A stretch of DNA of 18,877 bases. It comes from Archaeoglobales archaeon. Lineage in GTDB: Archaea; Halobacteriota; Archaeoglobi; Archaeoglobales; Archaeoglobaceae. Positions within the stretch are counted from its first letter, which is position 1. Each line of letters opens with the position of its first letter. The DNA lies in contig QMZD01000007.1 of the NCBI GenBank assembly GCA_003662985.1, forward strand, positions 1 to 18,877. Direction: 5' to 3'. A model generated the notes under the pieces. The model was not told where the DNA came from. It saw only the letters and a program-made list of their open reading frames with translations, and ran no database searches. Below are positions 1-6,205 of this stretch, piece after piece. The position numbers and the translations under genes are program-made.

Positions 1-686
1 AATCCTCCAAATACATCCAGTGGTTCAACGCACTCTTCGGGTATCTCAGACTTCTTGTAACTTTCTGCGATATCTTCTTCGATCGTTATGAATCCTTCAG
101 CAATTTCTGCTACTGCTTTGTAAAATTCTGAATTCGAGTATTTCTTTAAGTCTTGGAAGAATTTCTTCGTCCACGGTAGATGTTCCTTTATAAACTTAAT
201 TTGCAAGTCCAGCTTGTGATTTTCGCAGAGGTATCTCATGAATTCGAATTGGACGGCAATGTGGTCCTCCAGTTCAGGGTAGTCGTCTCTCTTGTGTACA
301 CCTGCCTCCCTAAGCAGATTTTTCATCTCAAACGTGGGTTTTTGGTTTACCAGTGGAACCCCAGTTGCATACACTGACTCATACGGAAAAACAGGGGTTT
401 TGCCAGCATTCAAGAATAAGTCAGCGTATTCATATCTTAGTTCTTTATATTCTTTTTCAACATCGAGGTCTTTTGAATAGTCGATCAATCTCTTGAATCC
501 TTGCCCCATTTCCTTTGCAACGCATCCAAAAATTCTTTGCAACCCCTCTAGAAATTCTGGTTTCTTGAAGGCCTCCAAAAGTTTTTTCTCAACTTCATCT
601 CTGAAGACACTGGATAGGAACTTGTATATTTCAGCCCTATTCCTATCTAAAATTTCAGCTCCCTCTTCGAATTTTATTTTTGGCAT
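1..686 (-). CDS. TorD/DmsD-family molybdoenzyme chaperone (partial, C-terminus beyond window)
   Basis: This reading frame is open from an ATG at 686-684 to the left edge: 228 codons, no stop, so the gene is cut. Conserved family motifs are visible. PYESV lies at residues 101-105, after the segment RYEYADLFLNAGKTPVF, and EDHIAVQFEFM lies at 140-150. The predicted protein is all-helical, with no signal peptide or membrane segment, as in TorD-like chaperones. Proteins of this family bind the twin-arginine signal or the apo form of molybdopterin oxidoreductases in the cytoplasm and help cofactor insertion before export. The start is supported by GGTGAT four bases upstream of the ATG. The gene is divergent from the permease at 824. 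I infer that its molybdoenzyme client lies left of the window. The substrate of that enzyme cannot be told from here. Only a few C-terminal residues are probably missing, since the family is usually 200-250 residues long. Confidence 0.85.
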   Translation of the reverse strand, partial: MPKIKFEEGAEILDRNRAEIYKFLSSVFRDEVEKKLLEAFKKPEFLEGLQRIFGCVAKEMGQGFKRLIDYSKDLDVEKEYKELRYEYADLFLNAGKTPVFPYESVYATGVPLVNQKPTFEMKNLLREAGVHKRDDYPELEDHIAVQFEFMRYLCENHKLDLQIKFIKEHLPWTKKFFQDLKKYSNSEFYKAVAEIAEGFITIEEDIAESYKKSEIPEECVEPLDVFGG

Positions 687-823
687 CGTATCACCAAGAA
701 ATTTGAGAAAGTAAAATTTTTAAATTGTTATTAGGTTCTGCCTAAATCTTTCAGAACCGACAAAATTTTTTAAGTTTATTTCCCGTAGGTTTGAAAAGAG
801 ACGTCAGGGGGGAGTGGAAAGCT
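687..823. promoter_or_regulatory. Divergent promoter region, torD-like / tauE-like
   Basis: This 137-base AT-rich region separates two divergent genes. Read on the minus strand, an AT box (ATTTAAAAATTT, about 713-724) lies 27-38 bases before the torD-like ATG, and a GGTGAT ribosome site at 690-695 follows. On the plus strand an AT-rich box near 763-780 precedes the permease. A strong ribosome site, GGGGGGAG, lies at 807-814, nine bases before its ATG at 824. A TTG at 791 is in the same frame, but the ribosome site falls downstream of it, which is why 824 was preferred. No clear operator palindrome was seen. Confidence 0.5.
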
Positions 824-1843
824 ATGTTTGAAATAACATGGATGGAAATAGCCGGAGAAACGATAAAAATAGACGCTGTTGTATATTTGCTGTGGTGTAT
901 CTGGGTTGGTTGGATCTTCTCAACGGTTGGTGCCTTTGGAGGAATCATGGCAGGTGTGGGTCACATATCAATTTTGGGCATCGGTGCATGGGGTAAGAAA
1001 CTCAAAGGCACACCGGTCAAAATCGGGATGTACAACGATGCTGGCAAATATATAACAGATCATATAAGATTTTCAAATACCGCAATCACATGGTTGAACT
1101 CTCTGTCAAGCACGATAAACTGGTATACACAGAAAAGACTCGTTTGGCCTGCTGCTATCGCAATGGGTCTCGGAATGATTATTGGTGCGCAGGGTGCAGT
1201 TTGGGGAACGGGAGGTAAACTCGGTGTAGCCTTGTACAAAGGTCTCTTCGGATTGTGTACCTGGGCAGTCTCATTTTACATGTTCTATCAGGTAACACCA
1301 AGGGCAAAAGCTTCAAAGTCGAAGGGCAGAGAGGCAGCAAAGAGGTTCCAGGAGAGGGTTGAAGAGCTCAAAAAAGAAGGAAAGCTCAAGGAACTTGAAG
1401 GAATCACGAACGTCAAGTACTCTGCAGCCCAAGTTGAATTCGACTTCTTCGGTGAGCATTTCGTTGCTAAGAACTATCTGCCGTTCTTCTACGGGTTGGT
1501 AATTGGGTTCATCACGGTGTTGATCGGTGTCGGCGGAGGATTCCTGATCGTTCCATTCTTCACAGCTATCGGCTGGCCCATGTACATCACACCGGCAGTT
1601 TCGGCTCTGACCGTCTTCTTGAACCAGTGTTCAGCGTTGGCAGGATGGTTTGCTAGAGGTCTAATCTTCCCGATAGCGATAGTAATCGGTTGGGTTGGTA
1701 TCCTCATAGGCTCATATATCGGTCCAAGAACACAGAAATACTTGCCAATGGACACATTGTTCGTAATCTTCGGAGCATTGGCCTTCTATGTGGGTCTGAG
1801 ATATATACTGGCTGGATTCTTTGGAATCAAACTGCCACCGTAA
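824..1843 (+). CDS. TauE/SafE-family (DUF81) membrane permease, sulfite-exporter-like
   Basis: A 339-residue integral membrane protein of the TauE/SafE type, with two related halves. The N half carries a glycine-rich helix (GWIFSTVGAFGGIMAGVG). The C half carries the matching stretch GFITVLIGVGGGFLIVPFF followed by TPAVSALTVFLNQ, the usual family signature. I count seven or eight hydrophobic segments. Between the halves, at about residues 160-215, is a long hydrophilic insert rich in K and E that is predicted helical and cytoplasmic. This insert makes the protein longer than the common 250-residue members. Family members export or import sulfite, sulfoacetate or other small organic anions. 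The ligand here is unknown. In a sulfur-metabolising archaeon a sulfur oxyanion is a reasonable guess, but only that. Translation from 824 is favoured by the ribosome site at 807-814. The next gene starts 15 bases after the stop, so the two are probably co-transcribed. Confidence 0.85.
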   Translation: MFEITWMEIAGETIKIDAVVYLLWCIWVGWIFSTVGAFGGIMAGVGHISILGIGAWGKKLKGTPVKIGMYNDAGKYITDHIRFSNTAITWLNSLSSTINWYTQKRLVWPAAIAMGLGMIIGAQGAVWGTGGKLGVALYKGLFGLCTWAVSFYMFYQVTPRAKASKSKGREAAKRFQERVEELKKEGKLKELEGITNVKYSAAQVEFDFFGEHFVAKNYLPFFYGLVIGFITVLIGVGGGFLIVPFFTAIGWPMYITPAVSALTVFLNQCSALAGWFARGLIFPIAIVIGWVGILIGSYIGPRTQKYLPMDTLFVIFGALAFYVGLRYILAGFFGIKLPP

Positions 1844-1858
1844 TTGGATGGCTAAAAC

Positions 1859-2344
1859 ATGCTGGAATTAAACATAAATTATATCATTTTTTTTATAGTG
1901 ACGTTTGCTGTAATCCTATTCGTTGAAAGATTGGAAGAAAGAGTTCTGAATAGCGGTTTTTTCAAGAGTTACACCAAAGAGATGGAAAAAGTTGAAAGAG
2001 AGTTGAACGAATACTATTTCTACTCGGTCCTCGCAATTGCTTTAAAAGACAAAGAGGCTTATGAAGGTTATCAAAGCTTGATGTCGGAAAAGTATTGGCC
2101 CTTCTTCTTTAGGAAAATCATGTTGAATACATCGTTGTATTTCCTGTTACTCACGCCCTACATGGTGTTTGCACACTATGCTCTAAGCGACATAATTCAG
2201 AACGCTTTTTCGTGGGTGTTGTTTTTGGCGATATTCTACTTTACAGCCAGATTAGGCTTCGGATTTATTAAAGACGCAGTGGACGCATGGAAGGAGGCAA
2301 AAAAAGCGGAAAAACGATTGGAAAATCTTTCAGAGCAGTGTTAA
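1859..2344 (+). CDS. Small membrane protein, one N-terminal and two C-terminal helices; possibly DUF106/Oxa1-like
   Basis: A 161-residue protein I do not recognise by sequence. It has a hydrophobic helix at about residues 8-21, a long charged and probably coiled segment at 22-80, two hydrophobic helices at about 90-107 and 113-133, and a charged amphipathic tail at 135-161. This order (membrane helix, coiled coil, membrane pair) resembles archaeal DUF106 proteins of the Oxa1/EMC3/TMCO1 superfamily, but I see no diagnostic motif, so the link rests on topology only. It follows the permease by 15 bases, with a GGATGG element upstream as a plausible ribosome site, and was probably made as its partner. 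An accessory subunit or assembly factor for the permease is the simplest inference. The ATG at 1859 is the first in frame and places the first helix right at the N-terminus. Confidence 0.7.
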   Translation: MLELNINYIIFFIVTFAVILFVERLEERVLNSGFFKSYTKEMEKVERELNEYYFYSVLAIALKDKEAYEGYQSLMSEKYWPFFFRKIMLNTSLYFLLLTPYMVFAHYALSDIIQNAFSWVLFLAIFYFTARLGFGFIKDAVDAWKEAKKAEKRLENLSEQC

Positions 2345-2407
2345 GGGTATAGTGATGTTCTTCTGTAACCTCGTGATTTCTACTTAAAAAAATGTTCTGA
2401 ATAAACC

Positions 2408-2419
2408 TTTTTTCTTTTT
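2408..2419 (+). terminator. T-rich archaeal terminator after the permease operon
   Basis: A T6-C-T5 tract lies 64 bases after the stop of the small membrane protein. Archaeal RNA polymerase terminates at such T tracts without needing a hairpin, so this is a likely end for the 824-2344 transcript. Confidence 0.5.
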
Positions 2420-2433
2420 AAGACATCTATATC

Positions 2434-2534
2434 TAGGCTTATTAGCGCCTTCAAAAGCCTAAAGATAATCTCGAATTAGTGGGTCAAGGATTTAATGCAA
2501 ATTGAGGATTGTTAAAGGTTCGAAATAGGCTTTT
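2434..2534 (+). other. Three mutually complementary segments (alternative hairpins) ahead of the adenosine kinase gene
   Basis: TAGGCTT at 2434-2440 can pair with AAGCCTA at 2455-2461 over a 14-base loop. The same middle segment, extended to AAAAGCCTA at 2453-2461, can instead pair with TAGGCTTTT at 2526-2534, a 9-base match that runs straight into T6 (2531-2536). The two pairings exclude each other, as in an attenuator. The downstream AT box at 2587-2597 suggests that the next gene has its own start of transcription after this structure, so any attenuator role would need a longer upstream transcript. The rest of the 2345-2619 gap shows no gene. Confidence 0.35.
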
Positions 2535-2586
2535 TTGATTTTGTAATATCAACAATATCGGTCGTCGTGAATTACAGACCATCAGT

Positions 2587-2597
2587 AAAATATTTAA
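2587..2597 (+). promoter_or_regulatory. AT box of the adenosine-specific kinase gene; leaderless start likely
   Basis: AAAATATTTAA is centred about 28 bases before the ATG at 2620. No GGAG- or GGTG-like element lies in the 20 bases before the ATG. Together these point to a transcript starting at or within a few bases of the start codon. Confidence 0.5.
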
Positions 2598-2619
2598 TTG
2601 AGGCTATAGATCAATTTCT

Positions 2620-3108
2620 ATGGAGCTCAAGGTTGTTAAAATCGAAAACCCAGATCTGAAGTATCAGATAATCATTGGACAAGGAAACTTTGCTGTTTTT
2701 ACAACAGATGATCTATATTCCGCTTTGATAAAGGCGGTCCCTGGGATAAAGTGTGCCGTTGCGATGAATGAGGCTGCACCAAAGCTGACAAGAGTTACGG
2801 GAAATGATGAAGAGTTGAAGGAGCTAGCTGCAAAGAACGCATTGAACATAGGTGCAAGCCATGTATTCGTTGTAGTATCCTCAAATGCTTTCCCGATTAA
2901 CATCCTGAACACGGTTAAATCACATCCAGCCGTTTGCAACGTTTTTGTCGGTTCTGCAAATCCAATTGAGGTTGTAGTGGCGGAAACGGAACTCGGAAGG
3001 GCAGTTCTCGGAGTGGTTGACGGGGATGCTGTTAATAGAATTGAGAATGATGATGAGAAAAGGGAGAGAAGGGAACTGTATAGAAAGCTAGGCTATAAAC
3101 TCGATTGA
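2620..3108 (+). CDS. Adenosine-specific kinase family protein (PF04008-type)
   Basis: A 162-residue soluble protein matching the compact alpha/beta family annotated as adenosine-specific kinase or adenosine-binding protein, found in archaea and some bacteria. Recognisable stretches are GIKCAVAMNEAAPKLTRVTG at residues 41-60, a central GASHVFVVVSSNAFPINILN near 78-97, CNVFVGSANPIEVVVAETE at 106-124, and GRAVLGVVDGD at 126-136. The length is typical and the frame is intact. The adenosine-binding assignment comes from a structural study of a Pyrobaculum member, as I recall. The physiological reaction is poorly established, so the family name should not be read as a proven kinase activity. It stands alone, convergent with leuC, and its start has no ribosome site (see the AT box at 2587-2597). 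The last 20 residues are highly charged. Confidence 0.85.
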   Translation: MELKVVKIENPDLKYQIIIGQGNFAVFTTDDLYSALIKAVPGIKCAVAMNEAAPKLTRVTGNDEELKELAAKNALNIGASHVFVVVSSNAFPINILNTVKSHPAVCNVFVGSANPIEVVVAETELGRAVLGVVDGDAVNRIENDDEKRERRELYRKLGYKLD

Positions 3109-3115
3109 AGATCGA

Positions 3116-3153
3116 TTTTATTTTTAGTCAATATTTTTAACTCTCAACTTTTT
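3116..3153. terminator. T/A-rich convergent intergenic region, likely terminator
   Basis: Between the convergent ends of the adenosine kinase gene (3108) and leuC (3180) lie three T tracts on the plus strand, near 3116-3125, 3134-3138 and 3149-3153. They suit termination of the plus-strand gene. The minus strand offers only A-rich sequence with short T runs, so the leuC terminator is less clear. Confidence 0.4.
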
Positions 3154-3179
3154 GTGGTGAGACCTTGGTAAACACTAAA

Positions 3180-4451
3180 CTAGAGATACTTCCCTGGATC
3201 GGTTATCTCCCCTTTAACCGCTGATGCAGCTGCCGTTGCAGGGGAGCTGAGGTATATGAACGCATTCGGGTTCCCCATCCTTCCCTTGAAGTTCCTGTTC
3301 TGGGTTGAAAGACATATTTCACCATCTGCAAGCACACCTTGGTGGATTCCAACACAGGGCCCACAGCCCGGTGGTAAAACAAGCCCTCCAGCTTCAACGA
3401 ATATCGAAAGCAAACCCTCCTCCATCGCTTTTAAATAAACCCTCCTGCTTGCCGGACCTACGATAAGCCTGACGTTTCTGTTTATTTTCCTTCCCTTCAG
3501 TATTCTCGCAGCAACCCTGAGATCGGAAAGCCTCCCATTCGTGCACGTTCCTATGAAGACCTGATCTATCTGCAATCCTTCGACCTCTGAAACTGCAGAA
3601 ACGTTATCGACGTTATGGGGCTTTGCAATCATCGGTTCGATGTCATCCAGCTGATAGTAAAACTCTTTCTCATAGCTAGCATCTTCATCAGATCTCATCT
3701 CCGTAAAATCCTCAGCTCTGCCAAGTTCAGCAAGATATTCAGCTGTAAGCTTATCGGAGGGAAATATACCAGCCTTAGCTCCACATTCGACTGCCATGTT
3801 CGAAATCGTCAGTCTGCCCTCCACATCGATTTTCTCGATCTCTCCTGAAAACTCCAGTGCTTTGTAGGTTGCCCCATCAACGCCAAGGTCTCCGATAATT
3901 TTCAGTATCAAGTCTTTTGGAAAAACTCCTTTGCTGAATTCCCCGCTAAGATCAAATCTGAAAGTTTCAGGCACCCTGAACCAGTTTTTACCGAGAAGAA
4001 CGGAAACAGCAACATCCGTCGAACCCATTCCCGTTGAGAAAGCCCCTATACCACCATAGGTGCATGTATGACTGTCAGCTCCAACAGCCAAGTCTCCTGG
4101 TTTTACGAACTTCTCAACCATTATCTGATGAATTATTCCTTCCCCCGGCTTGTTGAACTCAGCCTTAATCTCCTCCGCAAACTCCTTTATGAACTTCTGA
4201 TCATTGCTTAGTTCTTTTCTTGGAGGTGGAGCTGCATGATCCACAAAAAAGTGTGTTCTATCTGCTGCTTGAATCTTTTTGACCCCACCAAACATCTCCT
4301 TTATCTGTCTTATGGCGAGAGGGGCTGTGCCATCCTGAAGGGCTATCTGGTCTATTTTTGCTATAACCAGATCTCCAGCCCAAGCATCCTTCCCGCTTTT
4401 AAATGAGAATATCTTCTCTGAAATTGTTTTTCCCTTGTTTTCATTCTCCAC
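3180..4451 (-). CDS. leuC: 3-isopropylmalate dehydratase large subunit (LeuC/HacA family)
   Basis: A 423-residue aconitase-family protein. The [4Fe-4S] ligand cysteines are C303 in GTCTNGRLSDL and the pair C363 and C366 in PPGCGPCVG. Other conserved segments are QDGTAPLAI (39-47), ADSHTCTYGGIGAFSTGMGS (125-144) and RNFKGRMGNPNAFIYLSSPA (386-405). The size matches archaeal two-subunit enzymes. The large subunit works with a separate small subunit (LeuD) to isomerise isopropylmalate in leucine synthesis. Related archaeal enzymes act on homoaconitate or methylmalate derivatives, and the large subunit alone does not settle the substrate. No small-subunit gene lies in the window. The start is GTG at 4451-4449, with GGGTGG just upstream. 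The nearby ATG triplet is out of frame. The gene has its own likely AT box at 4497-4508, so it need not be part of the upstream KaiC operon despite the shared strand. Confidence 0.88.
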   Translation of the reverse strand: MENENKGKTISEKIFSFKSGKDAWAGDLVIAKIDQIALQDGTAPLAIRQIKEMFGGVKKIQAADRTHFFVDHAAPPPRKELSNDQKFIKEFAEEIKAEFNKPGEGIIHQIMVEKFVKPGDLAVGADSHTCTYGGIGAFSTGMGSTDVAVSVLLGKNWFRVPETFRFDLSGEFSKGVFPKDLILKIIGDLGVDGATYKALEFSGEIEKIDVEGRLTISNMAVECGAKAGIFPSDKLTAEYLAELGRAEDFTEMRSDEDASYEKEFYYQLDDIEPMIAKPHNVDNVSAVSEVEGLQIDQVFIGTCTNGRLSDLRVAARILKGRKINRNVRLIVGPASRRVYLKAMEEGLLSIFVEAGGLVLPPGCGPCVGIHQGVLADGEICLSTQNRNFKGRMGNPNAFIYLSSPATAAASAVKGEITDPGKYL

Positions 4452-4496
4452 TCTACCACCCTGGCATCTTGTTGCAGTCCTCTTTGCCCTGCCTCA

Positions 4497-4508
4497 GATA
4501 AAATATTT
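4497..4508 (-). promoter_or_regulatory. Candidate leuC promoter AT box with flanking direct repeat
   Basis: Read on the minus strand, AAATATTTTATC lies about 50 bases before the leuC GTG. Just upstream of the box, the plus strand carries GCAAATT at 4517-4523 and again at 4535-4541, spaced so that both copies fall on similar faces of the helix. This would suit a regulator site, but the motif is short and AT-rich. Confidence 0.4.
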
Positions 4509-4614
4509 GCTGATTCGCAAATTGAGCAAGTTAGGCAAATTAAGAAAAAACGAAAATCGGGCAATGGATACGAAGGATGGCAAAGATGTTTAAGGGTTAA
4601 CGGTTCAACTTCAT

Positions 4615-4755
4615 CTAATGAAGAGGCTCTGTAGGACTTTTAATCGGGTAGCTGAGATCTTTAAAGATTTCTTTACGTTTTTTACTCTTGATACTCAACC
4701 TTTCGAGCCTTTTTTCTAATCCTTCCAAACCAACTGGAAAATCCAGACTCCTTCA
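4615..4755 (-). other. Open in-frame extension after the KaiC-partner stop, plus an overlapping 24-codon ORF
   Basis: After the TGA of the KaiC-partner gene (4755-4753) the same frame stays open for 45 codons to a TAG at 4617-4615. It would encode a protein-like peptide containing LEGLEKRLERL and KEIFKDLSYPIK, with regular spacing of hydrophobic residues. In another frame a 24-codon ORF (MKESGFSSWFGRIRKK and on) runs from ATG 4756-4754 to TAA 4684-4682. Its ATG overlaps that TGA as ATGA, and it has GGAGG ten bases upstream at 4771-4767. Either could be a real small gene, the first could be the severed tail of the partner protein, or both could be chance. A 13-base hairpin (4734-4746) and a CTTCAT/ATGAAG hairpin (4609-4623) also lie here. 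The remaining bases up to leuC hold only its promoter. Confidence 0.35.
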
Positions 4756-5142
4756 TCCCGTATTTTCCTCCTGCATTTCTTTCTGTATTTCCTTCTGTTT
4801 CAGCTCTTTGTAAGCCAGCTTTGCAAGCCCTCCGGCGATATGCTCTTTTGGTTTTTCTAACCCCTCTTCGAGGTATTTCTTAATTTCCTCTTCATCGGCA
4901 TTCACTATGTTTTTGGCTGTTTGCTCGGTAATGCCAAGTTCTTCGGCTATCTCCCTGTATGTCTTAAAGGCCTCGTTCTTTAGAACCAGAACGTACGCAG
5001 CCTCAGCAAGGCTGGGAAGCCATGTGAGATTCCTGTACTCAACCAGCTTTTTCAATCCCCCAATCATTTCTATGCTCTTGAGAAAAACCTTTTCCGCCAT
5101 CTTATCGATGTTTCCTCCTTTAGGCTTAGCTATAACCTCCAT
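4753..5142 (-). CDS. KaiC-associated small regulatory protein (near-KaiC domain type)
   Basis: A 129-residue soluble, largely helical protein. The central part (about 57-90) reads as a helix-turn-helix: FKTYREIAEELGITEQTAKN, followed by IVNADEEEIKKYLEEGLEKP. The C-terminus is a charged helix ending in many K, Q and E residues. It matches my memory of TIGR03879, a domain defined by its habit of lying beside KaiC-like ATPases. It was named a probable regulatory domain on context alone, and no biochemical role is known to me. An in-frame GTG at 5151 is the longer start, but a perfect GGAGGTGATC (5156-5147) ends four bases before the ATG at 5142 and overlaps that GTG, so 5142 was chosen. The ribosome site spans the stop codon of the upstream ATPase gene, which implies tight translational coupling and a fixed ratio of the two proteins. 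The frame stays open past its stop. Confidence 0.75.
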   Translation of the reverse strand: MEVIAKPKGGNIDKMAEKVFLKSIEMIGGLKKLVEYRNLTWLPSLAEAAYVLVLKNEAFKTYREIAEELGITEQTAKNIVNADEEEIKKYLEEGLEKPKEHIAGGLAKLAYKELKQKEIQKEMQEENTG

Positions 5143-5146
5143 CGGG

Positions 5147-5156
5147 ATCACCTCCC
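5147..5156 (-). promoter_or_regulatory. Perfect Shine-Dalgarno site on the KaiC-like stop codon
   Basis: GGAGGTGATC is fully complementary to the archaeal 16S rRNA 3' end. It contains the TGA stop (5150-5148) of the upstream gene and lies four bases from the ATG at 5142. It decides the start of the partner protein. Confidence 0.85.
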
Positions 5157-5999
5157 TTTGTTTATATAGTCCTTAAGTGGCGAAATTATCTCGATCGTTC
5201 CAAGTTCGGTTATCTCAAAAACCCATGTATCGGAATCATGGGCTGTGAGCCTGCAACCATCGATCCTTATCGTTCTCAGAACGCTTCCCAAAGGTAGGTT
5301 GTAAAGACTTGTATCCCATCTGCTCTCGATCAGTTTTTTATCAAGCACGATTGTCCCATCGACTATGTGTGCAACAGCCAAGCCGCCAGCAGCCTCGGCA
5401 CTCTCGCTTGCCTGGGCTGACCTCTTTTGGGAGACGAACAATCCAGTTTGCCTGAATTTCTTTAAAAAGTTGAAGAATTGCCTTACTATCTGTCTTGCCA
5501 TCACTTCCTTGTGCTCGTAAAGACCCGTTATGCTGTCTATTATGGTTATGGAGGTCTTTTTCTCCTTTATTGCGTACCCCATGGTATCCATGAGTGCTTT
5601 TGGATTCTCTCGCAATTCTTCATCCTGCGAAGCGTCGATGACAACTATATTCCCTTCAACCCTTCCAAAATCCGCTCTTAAAGCATCGCTTTTCTGTTTG
5701 AGCGCTGAATATAGAAAAGATGCTGGACTCTCAACCGTTATGAAGAGCACCTTATAACCCTTATTCGCCTGGTGAACTGCAAACTGCTCGGCAAGTACGC
5801 TCTTTCCAGAGTCGGGAATGCCCGTAAGGTTCATTACAGAAAGATGGGGTATTCCTCCAAGGGGTTTTTTAACATATTTGCCATTAACATCCTTTTCAAT
5901 TTTAAAGAACATTTCATCAAGCTTCGTGCCTGTGGGAATTCCGAAAAGATCTGGAGCATCATCCTTTAGATCGCTGAGCTCATAGTAGCGTTTGCTCAT
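5148..5999 (-). CDS. KaiC-like RecA-superfamily ATPase
   Basis: A 283-residue soluble ATPase with a single RecA/KaiC-type domain. Walker A is GIPDSGKS at 60-67, the strand before the acidic switch reads KVLFITVESP at 83-92, and Walker B is SITIIDS at 150-156. GLFVSQKRSAQASESAEAAG near 186-205 resembles the KaiC-like segment that follows Walker B. The first 50 residues form a short family-specific lead-in. These archaeal single-domain KaiC relatives are thought to act in signalling or regulation rather than circadian timing. From memory the pairing with a near-KaiC protein fits the AF_0795 or AF_0351 KaiC-domain families, but I cannot say which. The next gene begins within its stop region. The start ATG (5999-5997) has no ribosome site, and an AT box at 6023-6034 lies about 29 bases upstream, so the message is probably leaderless. 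Confidence 0.85.
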   Translation of the reverse strand: MSKRYYELSDLKDDAPDLFGIPTGTKLDEMFFKIEKDVNGKYVKKPLGGIPHLSVMNLTGIPDSGKSVLAEQFAVHQANKGYKVLFITVESPASFLYSALKQKSDALRADFGRVEGNIVVIDASQDEELRENPKALMDTMGYAIKEKKTSITIIDSITGLYEHKEVMARQIVRQFFNFLKKFRQTGLFVSQKRSAQASESAEAAGGLAVAHIVDGTIVLDKKLIESRWDTSLYNLPLGSVLRTIRIDGCRLTAHDSDTWVFEITELGTIEIISPLKDYINKGR

Positions 6000-6022
6000 A
6001 ATGATATTTTTAATTTCAGGTC

Positions 6023-6034
6023 ATAAATATTTTT
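6023..6034 (-). promoter_or_regulatory. AT box of the KaiC-like operon
   Basis: On the minus strand AAAAATATTTAT is centred about 29 bases before the ATG at 5999, with only AT-rich sequence and no ribosome site between them. The rest of the 6000-6205 gap shows no gene, and no trace of a histidine-kinase ATPase domain in any minus-strand frame I read. Confidence 0.5.
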
Positions 6035-6205
6035 CTAGAAGTTTATTTTGCGAGTATCTCGGTGGAAAACTTCTAACATTTTGCAAAGATGCTTGATCTC
6101 GGGATAATCACAAAAATCAGCGTCTTAGCACAAGACTTGTATCAAATACGTTTTTCAGGCAAATTACTGTTGGATGTTATAAGTAGAACCAATCATTTAA
6201 CCATT

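Noticed and set aside
2510..2540. GGTTCGAAAT, resembling a tRNA T-loop
   Set aside because: The flanking five bases do not pair, no anticodon or acceptor arms can be built upstream, and the right side is better explained by the TAGGCTTTT pairing.
4619..4720. Short plus-strand ORF beginning ATGAAGAGGCTC
   Set aside because: No ribosome site or promoter. It mirrors the minus-strand extension after the KaiC partner, which reads more like protein.
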